Shown: in pieces, positions 33,742-45,743 of the stretch
Layout: each line of letters starts with the position of its first letter
How positions within the stretch are numbered: position 1 is the first letter of the stretch
Assembly: GCA_032164295.1 (NCBI GenBank)
Contig: JAJHTX010000009.1
Span: forward strand, 434,001-498,000
DNA: 64,000 nt
Origin: Inonotus obliquus
Lineage: Eukaryota; Basidiomycota; Agaricomycetes; Hymenochaetales; Hymenochaetaceae
Direction of reading: 5' to 3'
Position numbers and translations under genes: made by a program
Notes under the pieces: generated by a model
The model's database searches: none
What the model was told of the DNA's origin: nothing
The model's input: only the letters and a program-made list of their open reading frames with translations

Positions 33742-34790
33742 CCCCCTTAGTTTGCTCTGCTCATAAGAGCACGTGGGTCTGTACTATGCATATTATGACA
33801 GTCTATAGTATGTACCTGCAATGCATAACCCACGTTTGTCATAGTTTGTCTTTAGTCTTTATCAGGATACCAGCTCAATATTTCCCACTTTGATCAGCTT
33901 ACTAGTAAATGAAAACTAACAAACAAAATAAGTGGCACATACTACTATCATTGAGGGACACTCACGGAAAACATAAAATTGTCACAAACCAACAGGTCCT
34001 AGACTCCTAGGCCCCCCTTCCCCAGCAAAGCAAGGCAAGCTTTTTCGACCGGTACTAGTACAGTACAGCACAGAAACTCAAGAATCAGAAACTCCAATCA
34101 GAGGTTAAACTCACATCTTGTCAAAGAGCCGTGAACGATGTCAGGACCAAAGAAACCGGAAGAGAATAAAAGCGGAGGTTCCAAGACGAAAGGAGATGAG
34201 CAACAGTCTGCCGGCTTGCTCGGTTGGCTCACATCTCAAGCGCCTGCTTTTATGGCAAATCTCAGTACAGACCCGCAGCATCCCCTACCTCATGAACGAC
34301 ACCTAAAAGGAGGACCAAAGTCGGACAACTCGTCGGACAACTCGGACAATCAGCGCGAGGCAGCCGGTAATATTGTATCTGCCCTCGTTGAAGCTAGGAA
34401 TACGTGGGAGGAGAAGAAGAAGAAGAAGAAGGAGAACCTCGAGATGGGTGGTAATTTGTTCGATGTGTTCACTGAAAGTAAGCGTGGGAAGGATACGGTA
34501 TCTAAACGCACTGGCAGTCGTTCTTGAAAGTTACTGCAACTAGCTCGCTGTCTATCTCTACTAGTATTTTCTGTGTTTACGTAGCCATGAGGTAGCATGC
34601 ATAGTTTGTATCGTGGCTTACAGATTTACTACAATTTCAGATACGCGTAGCAGACTGAGACTATATTCCTATTTGATCGAAAGCAGCTTCTCTTACCTGA
34701 GAGCCAGAAGTTAGTCCGAGTCGTACTGTATGAATGTGTGGAACAACTTGAAGAGAGTCGCCTACCAACTTAACACGCTCAGTGAAGCAG
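33742..34790 (+). repeat. Tandem duplication, unit 1
   Basis: Direct repeat with 34,886-35,880; the spacing of the two start codons is 1,128 bp. Upstream (33,742-34,135) and downstream (34,528-34,740) segments align well with unit 2. Examples are the shared AGAATCAGAAACTCCAATCA block before each start codon and the shared AGAGCCAGAAGTTAGTCCGA block after each stop. Confidence 0.8.
34138..34527 (+). CDS. Small hydrophilic protein of a tandem pair, 129 aa, unrecognised
   Basis: Single-exon ORF with no known domain, signal peptide or membrane span. It is highly charged and rich in Lys, Ser, Asn and Gly. Features: an N-terminal KTKGDE motif (about 17-22) shared with its tandem partner; then a short more hydrophobic, possibly amphipathic segment, GLLGWLTSQAPAFMANL (about 27-43); a Ser/Asp/Asn run at about 61-70; and a polylysine patch at about 94-100 preceded by a helix-prone segment. 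It is predicted largely disordered. Promoter-side and terminator-side DNA is conserved between the two units while the protein is not, so either the gene is diversifying quickly or the conserved part of the unit is not the protein. It lies between two convergent permease paralogues. Confidence 0.5.
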   Translation: MSGPKKPEENKSGGSKTKGDEQQSAGLLGWLTSQAPAFMANLSTDPQHPLPHERHLKGGPKSDNSSDNSDNQREAAGNIVSALVEARNTWEEKKKKKKENLEMGGNLFDVFTESKRGKDTVSKRTGSRS

Positions 34791-34885
34791 CAATTCCCTG
34801 CATTATATACTGCTAGAATTCGGAAATGAAGGTCACCCCCGCCAGGACTAAGAGAGGATATTGGACATTGGAGAGTTAGTCGATG

Positions 34886-35880
34886 GAACCCTTGATTTGC
34901 TTTGCTCATATGCGTATGTATTATGCATAATTCATTCTATGACCGTCTGTTGCAAAGCGAACCGCGACGCACGTTTGTCAAAGTTCTGCTTTATAAGGAC
35001 ACCAGCTCAATATTTACCACTTTGCTCAGCTTGAAAGCAAACTATTAGTGACAAGCAAAGCAAATGACGTTTGCTATTACCAAGGAAAGACTGACTACTC
35101 ATGGAAATATATATATATATATATGCCACAAACCAGAAGGTCCTAGACCCCCTCCCACCCCACTCCAGTGAAGCAAAGCAAGACTTTTCGACCGAGACGT
35201 GTTGAAATCCAAGAATCAGAAACTCCAATCAGAGGTAAACGACACTTTCCAGAGAGCAACGAACGATGTCAGAATCTAAGACTGAGCCCTCGAATCAACA
35301 GGGACACGATAAGAAACAACCCCCAAAGACAAAAGGAGATGAGGGGCCCGGGCCTGGTTTACTGTCTCGGGTGACGACTTGGGCTAGACGTCAAACAACT
35401 GAGGGGATTACCGATTTTAGCGGCGAAAATGTCACACACGATTTTTCTGAGGAAAAGGGACGAAAGGAGCTAAAAGTGGACAGTCGCGGTGAAGCTGGCA
35501 GTGGCAGTGGCAAAACTGACCCCCTTGAAGGAAAGAAGTCAGAAAATAAGAATCCGGCAGCGGCAGTCAGAAAAATTGACTCCCTGAAAGGACCGTTGAC
35601 GGAAGGGGATAAACATAAATAGGAAAAGCAGAATCCCAATGGAAAGTTACTGTAGTGCTTAGCTTGCTGTGTATCTCATACTGCGTGGACTGTATTTACG
35701 TAGCCATGGGGTAGCATGTGTAGTTTCCGTTGCGACTTACAGACCTACTTGAATTTCAGAGACTCGTAGCAGACTGAAATCGTATTCCTATCTGATCGAA
35801 AGCAGCTTCTATTACCTGAGAGCCAGAAGTTAGTCCGAGGCGTATTGTACAACGCAATTACCTACCAGCTGAAGCAGTGA
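34886..35880 (+). repeat. Tandem duplication, unit 2
   Basis: Partner of 33,742-34,790. It contains an extra TATATA tract (about 35,107-35,124) not present at the same place in unit 1. Confidence 0.8.
35266..35622 (+). CDS. Small hydrophilic protein of a tandem pair, 118 aa, unrecognised
   Basis: Partner of the 129-residue ORF at 34,138. The alignable part is the first about 40 residues: MS start, Lys/Gln-rich lead, KTKGDE (about 21-26), then GLLSRVTTWARRQ where the partner has GLLGWLTSQAP. The remainder, rich in Gly, Ser, Lys and Glu (SRGEAGSGSGKTDPLEGKKS), does not align convincingly. No cysteine, signal peptide or span is present. Single exon and no recognised family. Start and stop contexts are those of the shared tandem unit, which supports this ORF being the gene of the unit rather than a chance frame. 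Confidence 0.5.
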   Translation: MSESKTEPSNQQGHDKKQPPKTKGDEGPGPGLLSRVTTWARRQTTEGITDFSGENVTHDFSEEKGRKELKVDSRGEAGSGSGKTDPLEGKKSENKNPAAAVRKIDSLKGPLTEGDKHK

Positions 35881-36650
35881 AGCCTGATAGCGACACTCGC
35901 TCATTGAGAGTCAGTCGTCTCGCTCCATGGACAGTAGAAACTCACAGATACAAGTCCAGAGGGTCATGATCTGCAAAGCTGAGCTCAGAAATACCGGTCT
36001 CCCCCCCCCCAGGATTTACAAGATAGGACATCGATTCCTCAATAACGGCCATTAGAGCGTCCTTATTTCTGCACCGCCATGACCCATTCCTCGAGAAGAG
36101 GAGCCAATTCGATAGGCCGTTTCATTGATTCAGCCCTCATGAAACCTTCCATGAATCACAATGTGAAAACATTAGAAGATGATGATGGTCCGAGTCCAGT
36201 TTCCAGTTGATAGCGATGATAAACATGAGCCTTCCTTTTTTTCTCGGTGGCAACATATTGCGCTGCATCTCGTCGGGACTCCGCCTATGTTAGTATGTTG
36301 TACTGGACCTTTGTCCCATTGCTTGCCATGAATCTGGGTAAGTGACAAGTCTTCCGTGCGCGCGAGGACTTGGACACGGATTCGATCAACGGGCAACGGT
36401 GGGTCATTGCAAGTGTCTGAGTCCTGACCGTACGAAGAGGCGTAGGAGCAAATTTCGACCAAAGAGGGTAATGCCCATCGTGGTCGATCACACAGATCCC
36501 CGTGAATGGCAAGTCTCAAGGTTCTTGTCCAATGTCCAAGTCTAGATCTCTTTAGAGTTTATCACAGCAATACCCCAAGGTTATCGGCTTCCAGCCGCAC
36601 CCAGATTGTATTCTTTGTCAAAGACAAAGGCTGGAAAGTCTAACAATCTT
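35881..36650. other. Gap between small gene 2 and permease B
   Basis: Contains a C10 homopolymer at 36,001-36,010. Short frames on both strands show no family resemblance. Nothing supported. Confidence 0.5.
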
Positions 36651-38830
36651 TCACAAAGAGTACCTGAAGTCTCGATTTTGCCTGTCCGTAAGGTCGAGAA
36701 ACGCCTTGTCAACTCTCCTCTCGACAATCTCCCCATTCACATCAGTGATCTTGACCCAAACATCGTCATATTTGTGGTCTGGCGGTTCCCCATCGCGTTT
36801 CTTGTTCTCCTTGTTGAGCATGTAACGCTGGACGAGCAATAGGACTGCAGCACCGCCGTAGCATATGTCGATGATGGCCCATGGGATGTGGTACCTGCAT
36901 CAAGGCAAGCATGGTTCTTCATATACATATGCTATGTGAGATCGATAACAACAGATCATACCTCGGCGCAAACCTGTCCACCCACATCTGAGGACCGATA
37001 GCATTACCAGCAGAATCCGCAATGAGTAAAATCGCGTTCATCGTGATTCGTTTCGTATGGCCCGCAGTCGTCTGAGTAACCCAGGCTCTTCCGAGAGGAG
37101 CACCTACTCCTTCTACGCCGACGAGGTACTCACTGATAAGGAGGCCGGCTTTGTTCGAGAAGGGTAGTGCGCTAACGAGGACTGCGCAGACCAGGCTGGG
37201 GATCTTGTATGCTACTCCCACGTAAGCAATGTTGTTGAGGTATGCAGCGAGGTTGACGCCTGTATAGATTGTCACGACCTTGACTACCCTGTGGACTCAG
37301 ACGTCAGTCACCGAGACGGGGTATGTAACAAGAAACTCGTGCTTCGTGCTTATAGAGTGACAAGCTCACCCTGTCGCACTGCTGAGTAAAGTAGTTTGCA
37401 GGCTGTTAAAGCCGAATGATTCGATGATGAGACTGTTCTGGTTTATAAGCGAGTTTGGAATGGCGCGCAGGAGAGAATATAATCCGAAGATCCAAGTCTT
37501 TGTATCTGTAAGACACTCGATCAATCTATCAAAGGAGTGAGCCTGGACCTGGGAGAAGGAGCAGCTCAAAAGTCAAAAGTCGAAAGTCGACGTACTGTTC
37601 TCTCTTGAAGTGCTTGTTCTCGACTCCCGTTTGGTTGCCCTTGATACGATTGACAGCAATCACTCGTTCCTCTGGAGTCAAGAACCACGCATTCGTTGGC
37701 GAGTCCGGGAAAAAGAAACTTTAACAGAGCGTAAGTCCCCTACTTCACTCGTTTCGCAGAACGTTTACCAGCAGCTAGCAGCCGTTATGAGCGTCAGGAT
37801 ACCACATATTATGACTAGCCATCGCCACGGTTGAAAACCAGGCGTGTTTATATGCAGTGCACCGAACGCTAGGAATCCAGACACTATTTCAGCGGTTCCA
37901 TTCATCAGGACTATGAAATTTGAATTTGGTTAAGCAAAAGTTAGTGATTAACTTTTGAAAATGTAATGTAATTGCTTACGCCAGTAGCCAACACGTCGAG
38001 TTTGTTCTCTGCGCGTGTAAAACATACTTGTGGCAATCAGTAGTGCGGCGTCAACGCTGCTTTCGCACATTCCGAGCTACGATGTGGTGAGAAACTGAAT
38101 GAAGTACTCCTGAACCAACTTACAAGGAAGCGCAGAACGAAGAGACCAGCGAAATTCTTGCACGCAGCCTGCAAGCACATCGCCAGGGACATGAGGAATA
38201 TGTTCAAGCTTATAATATACACGTTCATCCGTAAGCGCATTACCAATATCAAGAGTACGCAGTATCCAACCTTAACCATTTCCCTACAGGGAACCGTTGC
38301 AGCGCAAGGCTCTGAGGATACTCAAACGCGATGTAGCTGAGGTAGTAAATCGTCCCGAGCCAGTTATATTGCACGTCATTCAGATGCGTATCTGTCTTGA
38401 GGCCAAGGACCGCGGAGTTCCCGAGTGTAGATTTGTCCAAGAATGCAATGAAACACGCAACTACGAACAGAGCGATAAAATGCAGCATACAGCGTGCAAC
38501 ATAGTGAACATCCGAGTCTTGCAACATCGATAATTGACCCATGCACAGGCTCAGCACTCACAACACATCAACGAAAGAACATATTTATCAATCTTGCGTC
38601 TGTGCCAGTGGAATATTCAATAACATATGCCAGGCTGGAGATTATAATGATGCTTACCGGATTCTGAGCGACTCGGCGGGGTCGACAGTACCCTGGACGG
38701 AAAACTGAGCGGCAGCGTCGACTTCCTTTGACTCAGCAGTCGCACGCTGGTTATGGTAGCGCTCCTCGTCGACTATAGACTGTTTGTCACTCAACGACGC
38801 AGATGCGGACTTTGCTGAAGCAGTGCTCAT
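36651..38830 (-). CDS. MFS permease B, anion:cation symporter (ACS/Dal5-like), paralogue of A
   Basis: Exons 38,830-38,658, 38,599-38,562, 38,460-38,271, 38,208-38,124, 38,076-37,980, 37,910-37,769, 37,718-37,596, 37,525-37,370, 37,288-36,962, 36,894-36,651 give 524 aa. Eight of ten exons have exactly the same length as in permease A; the first is longer and the ninth lacks one codon. Landmarks: FLDKSTLGNSAVLGLK; VQYNWLGTIYYLSYIAFEYP; RFLLGMCESSVDAALLIATS; REQTRRVGYWLLMNGTAEI; GHTKRITMNAILLIADSAGN; RNDFRYSL-like C-terminus (DRQNRDFRYSL). At the exon 6/7 junction, W of paralogue A is replaced by Cys if my acceptor is right. It converges with permease A across the small tandem genes. The substrate is unknown, and divergence of the central spans suggests a different specificity. 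Confidence 0.9.
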
Positions 38831-41409
38831 AGATGGAGTCGGAGAAAGGGAGAGGGAAAGGCGGGGAGAGGGGAAGGGGGAAGGCAGAGGGAGAGGGGGG
38901 GGGGGGGGGGGAGAGAGCGAGCAAAATGCGACTTCGGTGTTGATATGGTTATTATAACTCGGCGAGAGGATTCATGCGATATTTCGCAAGCATGAGAGCA
39001 GAAGGACCTTGAAGAACCTTCACATCAGCATTTTTCTAAAGGTGTATCCTGTATCCTCAAATATAAATATAGCACTAGGGTCCAGGAAGTCCTCAGTCCT
39101 CAGTCCTCAGCCTAAGTATAGCTCCATCGTTCAGGATTCAGGAAAGCCATAGGTCCATTGACCCATAAATAGCGTTGATGCATATGCATATGGAGTTATA
39201 AAAATAAAGCGGTTCATCCGGCTGGAAAGAAGTATGCTTCCCTGAGGTTGTTGCACGCTATGAATAGTCAATCAGTCATGGAAGAAGATAAAGTTGAACT
39301 ACTAGTCACCCGACCAAGACTGGCACTAGCGGGTCCTGGGTCCCGGGAAACGTTGGTCGACAAGACAGAGTTTGTTTACGTTGACTTGAAAGTCGTGAAA
39401 GTCGGAGGAGAGGAATATTAATCCACCACCTAAATTCAGTTTCATTGCAATCCATACATAAAATAGAAGATAGGAGAACTATCAACCTTTCTGAGTCGGA
39501 CGTTCGTCTGTTTCCACAGGAAAGAGACGGACATGTATACTGTATACCCGAGCAAGTCGAAGCTCCGAATCCTAGTCAAGACTCAACACTCAAGACTAAC
39601 CTTCCGATTTCCTACCATACGTATTACGCATATGCATATGCATATCCGTATCCGTATCTGTATTATACCACAATACAATACAGACCAAGGACGTGCATCG
39701 TCCTCGCACGTCATTCCTGTTCATACAGCGTAACCAGGGTCGTCGGGTCGAGGGTACTACAACACCAGGTGTCATCACCATCCATGATCAGGTAGTACCG
39801 ACATATGCGACTAATGTAGAGCCTCACTGGGCAAACAACAAACAACATCAAAAGTCCCATATGACATTATACCTTACGTCCCTTTGGGACAGGTTGCACC
39901 TCGGATGACGCTGATCCTACCGTCAACATGGCGGTTTCCATGAGTTCGAACTTCGGAGTCTCTCGACACTGTTCCCATTCAACGCATCTCCGGTCACCGG
40001 TCAGTTCTGCACCGGGAGCGCAAGCGGCGCACCGGCTCACCAGGGTACTCTACTTTGGCGGGTGCTCTCGGGGACAATGGTGACGTTGGAGTTGAGGATG
40101 CAATCATTGCAATTAGACGCTGCATCGGTGGAAGTGACCTCGGTGACTCCTGGGCTTCGTGTTCTTCGGGTCGGGGTCGAGTGGTGCGCCGGCGGACATG
40201 CATATGCATATGCCCAAATGACGATGTGTCACGTCACATTCCTGGAACTATGTGACTTTACTCGACTCGGAAGAGCCGGAGCCGGAAGATAGCCATCCGT
40301 ATAGAATGCCGGACACCCGGTACGGCCGGCTAAGTCAGTCAATGTCAATATTCGATTTTTTCCACAACCACCAACCACCATCTCTTCGAAATATCGATCA
40401 TGATCCTAAGAGTAGTAGTTGTTCCAAATCACTAGATAGTAAAAGAGAGAAGAGAAAGAGAAAGGAAAAATTGATGAATTTACTGTACTGTACTATAATG
40501 TACGGCATTCGTATTTATATTTATATAGAATAGAATAGAATAGAATAGAATAGGAACCGTTCTTCCAATTGATCATTAATCTCAATCAACACCTCATCTA
40601 CAATCAGCAAAAAAGGGGAGAAAAAAAGACGCTGGACCGTTTCGACGTTTAGAGGAAGAGAGGAATATAGCTGCCAGGTGAGGTAGAGGTAGAAGAGGAA
40701 ACCTACAGCCTCAACTCCAACCCACAACCACCCACCACCTCCTCAACCCCCCCAAACTCAAAGAAACCGTCGAACAGCGTCAGTCAGATTCGGAAGAAGT
40801 CGAACAACTCCAAAGGAACAGAAAGAACAAAGAACAAAATAAAGAATAATTAATATTAGCTTTTTACGAAAGGCGAAATTTGAAGTGTGAAAGAGTGAAT
40901 ATACGAAAAAAGAAATGAGAAATGAGAAATGAGAAATATACGAAATGAAATTAGAGAAGAAGTGGAGGTGGAGAGACGGAGAGACGGAGAGACAGTGAAA
41001 AGAGGGGGGTGAGGATGAGGGATGATGAAGAGGTGAGGATGAGGGAACGAAGAAGAAAGATGGAGATGGAGATGGAGATGGAGATGGACCGTCTGTCTGT
41101 CTGTCTGTCTGCCTGTAAACGTGAATAAGGATGATCGGTGTGGGAGGGAGAAGGAGAAGGAGGGGTTACACTACAACAATACGAAAAACAAAAACCTACA
41201 ACGGCAAAAAAAGGCCAAAAAGTTTACAGTAAAAGGACTCGAAATTACGAACGAGAACAAGAAACAAGAAACAAGAAACAAGAAACAAAGGGATGGAAAA
41301 TGGAAGAAGGAAAAGGCGAAAATGCGAAAATGCGAATAGCAATAGCGGGTTCCTCTGAAAAGAAATATAACCATCCCATGAACTCGCAATCATGAATCAT
41401 GAATTATGA
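38831..41409. other. Long intergenic region, simple-repeat rich
   Basis: 2.6 kb between the permease B start and the HPC2 stop. It holds the permease promoter, including a GA-rich lead and a G17 tract. Simple repeats include CATATGCATATGC-type palindromes (39,180, 39,630, 40,200), an AGAAT pentamer array (about 40,526-40,552), GAAATGA and GAGACG repeats (40,915-41,000), and GGAGAT and GTCT arrays (41,060-41,112). Open frames are short and compositional. No gene supported. Confidence 0.6.
38895..38911 (+). repeat. Homopolymer G17
   Basis: Seventeen consecutive G on the + strand, about 65-80 bp before the permease B start codon, inside a GA-rich leader. On the sense strand it is C17. Length may be unstable or a sequencing uncertainty. 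Confidence 0.9.
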
Positions 41410-44275
41410 TCATGATACACCTTCAGCCTGCTGAGCCTCGTATCGTTTCTTCATCACGCTCACTACAAAAAAAGAAGAGGAGGATCAAAACGTGAACGTG
41501 TCAGACTGATTCGTTATTCGTGACAGATTAAAGGAAGAGATGAAGGATGGAAGAGAGGAGAGGGAAACACGATATACGAGCACGATATCCGAAATCCGAA
41601 ATCCGAAACACGAAATCCTTTCAAACGAACACGAACAAACGCACCTTCTCTTGAAATCTGACTAGAAGTCATCCATCCCTCAGGAAAAGCAGCTACGATC
41701 TTTTGATACAACACTTTCCTAGCGCCTTGATCGCTAACTTGTACCGTCGAGTTTTCCAACGTGCTAAAACAAACAACATCGTTAATATCAAAGTCAACCG
41801 CAACAGCAACATCACCAACAATCAAAAAAAAAAACCATAAAAGAAACCGTCAGAATCAACCAATAACCCAAGATAATAATGAAAAAAGAAGGAAGAGAAA
41901 GAAAACGAAAAAAATACGTACTTTTTCTCATTCTCAATCCTCACACTCTCATTACACAACACAACCAACTCCCAGATAATATTCTTCATCCTCTCATTCA
42001 GCCGAAATCGCTGAACCGGCATGTGTTGACTTGAATGAATCGCTCCATCTCTATCTCTCCCATCTTTTTCTTTCCCATCCCTATCTTTTTCTTTATCGTT
42101 GTTGCCCGTGCCCGTGCTCGTGCCTATCCCGATTCCATCGAGTTCCATGCTGCTATCTGCGCCGGCCCCTGCGCCACCGCCGGCTTGAGAGGGAGGTGGG
42201 AGGGATGTATCGTGCATGGTTGGTGTACCTTCTGTGGAAGTTGCGCCTGTTCCTGTCCCTACACCGGCTTTGAGTCTGTCTTGTTGTTTTCGTTCTTGTG
42301 AGATATCGATAGTTAGCTTCGTTCGAAAGAGAGAGAGAAGACAGAGAGAACAATTGCGAACAACCAACTCACCCCAAACCTCCAAACTCTTCTGATAATC
42401 CTCCTTCGTCTTCCCAAACCCCTCATCAGCAATCTCCTTCAACTCCCAAACAAGCTCATCCTGCCTCGCAGATAACAACTTCTGATGTTCAGGATAAACA
42501 GTCCTCTTAATCAACTTCGTCATCGTAAACTTATTATATATAAACAACTTCGGCATCAGCGCGAAGAAATGATCGTTATACTCTCCCACTAAAATTGCCT
42601 TGAGCGCCGTGCGCGCGAGGATGGGTTTGAGGGAGGGAGGGAATTTACCCTTTTGTTCGAACGATTCGCGTGAAATGGCTTCTTTGAGCTCGTATAAAGC
42701 AGTCTGTAACTCGGGATGAAAAGACTCGATCTCGACGGTTTTGCGTTTCTTCTTCCCGTTTGCGGTTGTCTCGCTTGCTTTGCGCTTGAGCATGCTGACG
42801 CTGTCGTTTGCTGTGATGCCGTTGGATACGATGCCGTTGGTCGGTGCTGGTGTTGAGTTTGAGTTTGAGTTTGAGGCTGTTGTGGAGATACTGGCGTATG
42901 GAGGTGCGGAAGCAGAAGCAGAAGCGGCTGCTCTTCCCTCTTCCGTATCGGATAGCGTAATAGGAGTCTCGCGCGTCCCGGGACCCGTTAATAGTTGAGA
43001 GTTGAACGGGTCTGTAGGCGACTTTGATGATTGAGAATGTGGTGGTGGTGGTGGAGCAGATACACTCGTCGAAAACCCCGCGCTCGACGCAACAGCAGCA
43101 TTCACAGCTTGCGATCCAGCAAGAGGTATAATCGTCGGGACAAGATTTCTCCTACTCTTCGGTTTCTTCGAGGGTGACATACCATTCCCGTTCCCATTCC
43201 CATCACCCTCGCCTCCTCTTTGTTCCTTGTGTGATTTGTCCTTGAGTAAGGCGACTTCTCCTGAGGAGACGTAGAAACCTTGTTGTTTCGTCTGTGCGAA
43301 ATACGTTCGTTCGTCGAGGGCCAGTTCTGAGTCGTCGATGAATGGATCGTTGATATCGTAATACTCCGCCACATGGTTCCTCTTCCCGGCCTTCCCTCTA
43401 CCTTTCCCCTTCGCACGCGTCGAAGGACCAGCGGCACCTTCGCCTTCCCCCTCACCATCCACGTCACTCTCACTCGACTCGTCATCTCGTTTAATTGGCG
43501 GAGGCGTCGGCGGTCGTTGACCTGTTTCTTTCGATAGATTCAAAACGTCTATAGCGTAGTTATCTGGCCCGCCTAGAGGGATTTCGAGTCGTATTGTTTG
43601 CATGCGAGGTCGTGTAGGGGGTGGCTCCGGAGACGGCGAACGACGTTTAGACTTTGGCTTTACCGCTGCCGAAGCCGGCTTCTTCGATTTCTCGTCAGCG
43701 CTTGCACCATTGACCGAAGCAGCCGCAGACGACGATCGTGGCTTTGCATGTTCTGCATCTGCAGCTCCGTTATTATTTATAAAAGTACGGACGGTGATTT
43801 TGTCGTCGTCGTCGTCAGTTGCCGGAGTAGCCGGAACGGAACCGGGATCGGAGGTGACCGAAATAGGCAAGAGTGATATTATTTCCGAGTGTTTCTCATC
43901 AACACTGCCGCCGCCATTCTCCATAATTGTCTCTTGCCCAGGGGTACCCGTTCGCGTCGTCGTCGTCTCGTCCATGTTGACGTCCACCCCGCCTTCCCTG
44001 GTCATTGACCCACTGCGCGATGTCTCTGAAGCGGTAGAAATTAATTCATCTTTTGGAGAAAGCATGTGAACGTCTTTGTCAGTAGGAGAATGGATAGAAT
44101 TTGAGTGAGAGGAGAGGAGAGGAGAGAGAGGGGGATTGGAAGGGAGTCGGTTGTTTGCTGTCGTCGTCGTCGTTGCCCTTGTCGTCATCGTCTTGAGAGC
44201 GCCGTTGAAGGACGTTTGTTGTGGAGAGTGGATGAGAGAGAGGTTGTCGTCTGTTAAGTTGTATACCTGAGGCAT
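41410..44275 (-). CDS. HPC2: Hpc2/ubinuclein-related subunit of the HIR histone chaperone complex
   Basis: Hpc2/UBN proteins carry H3.3-type histones within the HIR complex. Exons 44,275-42,373, 42,294-41,922, 41,763-41,645, 41,462-41,410 give 815 residues. The N-terminal half is acidic and disordered. The Hpc2-related domain is clear at about 310-340: EYYDINDPFIDDSELAL, then GFYVSSGEV. A second conserved block at about 530-640 (LQTALYELKEAISRESFEQ; KLIKRTVYPEHQKLLSARQD; WELKEIADEGF) and its C-terminal continuation (RFRLNERMKNIIWELVVLCN; VLYQKIVAAFPEGWMTSSQI) match the ubinuclein middle domain. The 78-bp intron 42,295-42,372 is a multiple of three without a stop. Its retention would insert 26 residues without breaking the frame. 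The start at 44,275 is the first ATG of the frame. Confidence 0.88.
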
Positions 44276-45743
44276 ACGAGAGACTTGGAAAGGGATACTG
44301 AAGACAGAGAAGATGGGGGAGGAGAGTGGAATACCTTTTGGTTGTAGGCTGTCCCGTTCATTATCTCAGAAAAATAAGTGTATGTTTCCTGGTGTAAATT
44401 CCCTCGGCATTTTCCATCCTTTTCGTATCATCTTCCAACGTTGCATCGACCACTCTCAACTCCATCGCCACATCACTTCCTCCTTCTCCTTCAATGCCTT
44501 TCATCCATCCAATCCATTCATGCTAAAACTATTCACTACCTATGATAAAATACTCGTTTAAATCACCCAAGTACCCATATCCGTCAAGAATCGACGCGCG
44601 TCGAATGAAAGAGTTGTTATGACTGTTCACACGGACGACTCGCGACATTCCTTTGTTGATGGGACGCGTCTTCACTTTTCCAAAACATTCCACTTCAAAC
44701 TTGCCTCCTTAGGCAGGTCCACATCCTTTTTCAGCTATCCCCTCTCTCCCTTTCTCCATTTATTTTATTCAACTTTTCTGGGCACTACAAATGTGTAGAT
44801 TGGTTTATTTATAGTAAGATAGATAAAGAAAAAATCCTTGAGCTTTCGTTGTCCTCGGAAAGGTGAACGAAAATTGTAAAAATAACGGTATCGGATGAGG
44901 TGGCGCGTCCAACCAGCGGTCTCAGGCTGATAACATAAATAAAGAACCAGCTAAAGTACTTGCTTGAACCAAACCAAAGCTTGGACGGAAAACAGACCAC
45001 GCTGTCCTAACGCAAGTTTTTCCTTTCCACAAAGAAAAGCTGGGTACAGGTATGACCAAACAAACCACCAACCTGAATATGTCGTCCAAGAGAGAATGAC
45101 CGACTTCGAGGTCGAGGAGCAGCTTGACCTGGCTTGGCTTCAAGTTTGGCCATCCAAATTAAGTACGTCCACCAAGCACCAAGCACAAGCTTAAGTGCGT
45201 GGCCTGCGCGCATGCGCATTGGCGGCGGTCTTCCTTCTCTTCGCGACACACGCTCTACCTCATGGAGGCAAGGTTAAAGTACCATTTGCTCCTGTCCTCC
45301 TGTCGACAAAGGTTTCAATTTCAATTTCCTCAATTTCGATTTCTTCGAAGAAACGAACCACCCGGTCCTTGTCCTTGTCTCGAAATCACACGGCACACGG
45401 TTAGTTCTCTGTCTCTGTCTCTGTCTCTGCTCGTAAGTATATTGTGAATATTCATTCTCCATTTTAAGGCAAGGCAAGGCAAGGAGCTCGAGCTCTCTCT
45501 CAGGCATCAGGCATCAGGCTAAGTCTAGACCGCCGACCTCAGACCTCAGACCTCTGACCTCTACCTCTGACCTCCTGTCTATTCGCTTATTCGCTTTCCA
45601 TTCGCTTTCGCATTCCATTTGCTATTTGCCAGTACCAAGTAGTTGCCATTCGCCATTCGCCATTCGCCATCCCATCCATGCCCTTTCGAATCGAGTCACT
45701 TGGCGCCATGCATATGCATCCAGTCCAGCATCGAGAACACGTA
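44276..45743. other. Intergenic, upstream of HPC2
   Basis: Contains the HPC2 promoter. 45,300-45,700 shows short degenerate repeats: TTTCAATTTC, GTCTCTGTCTCT, GGCAA, GACCTCAGACCT and CATTCGC. No gene seen. Confidence 0.6.

Noticed and set aside
39445..40533. Several 60-120 codon frames in the long spacer before HPC2.
   Set aside because: They consist of repeat-derived residues (His/Tyr/Met runs from CATATG repeats) with no splice support or family match.
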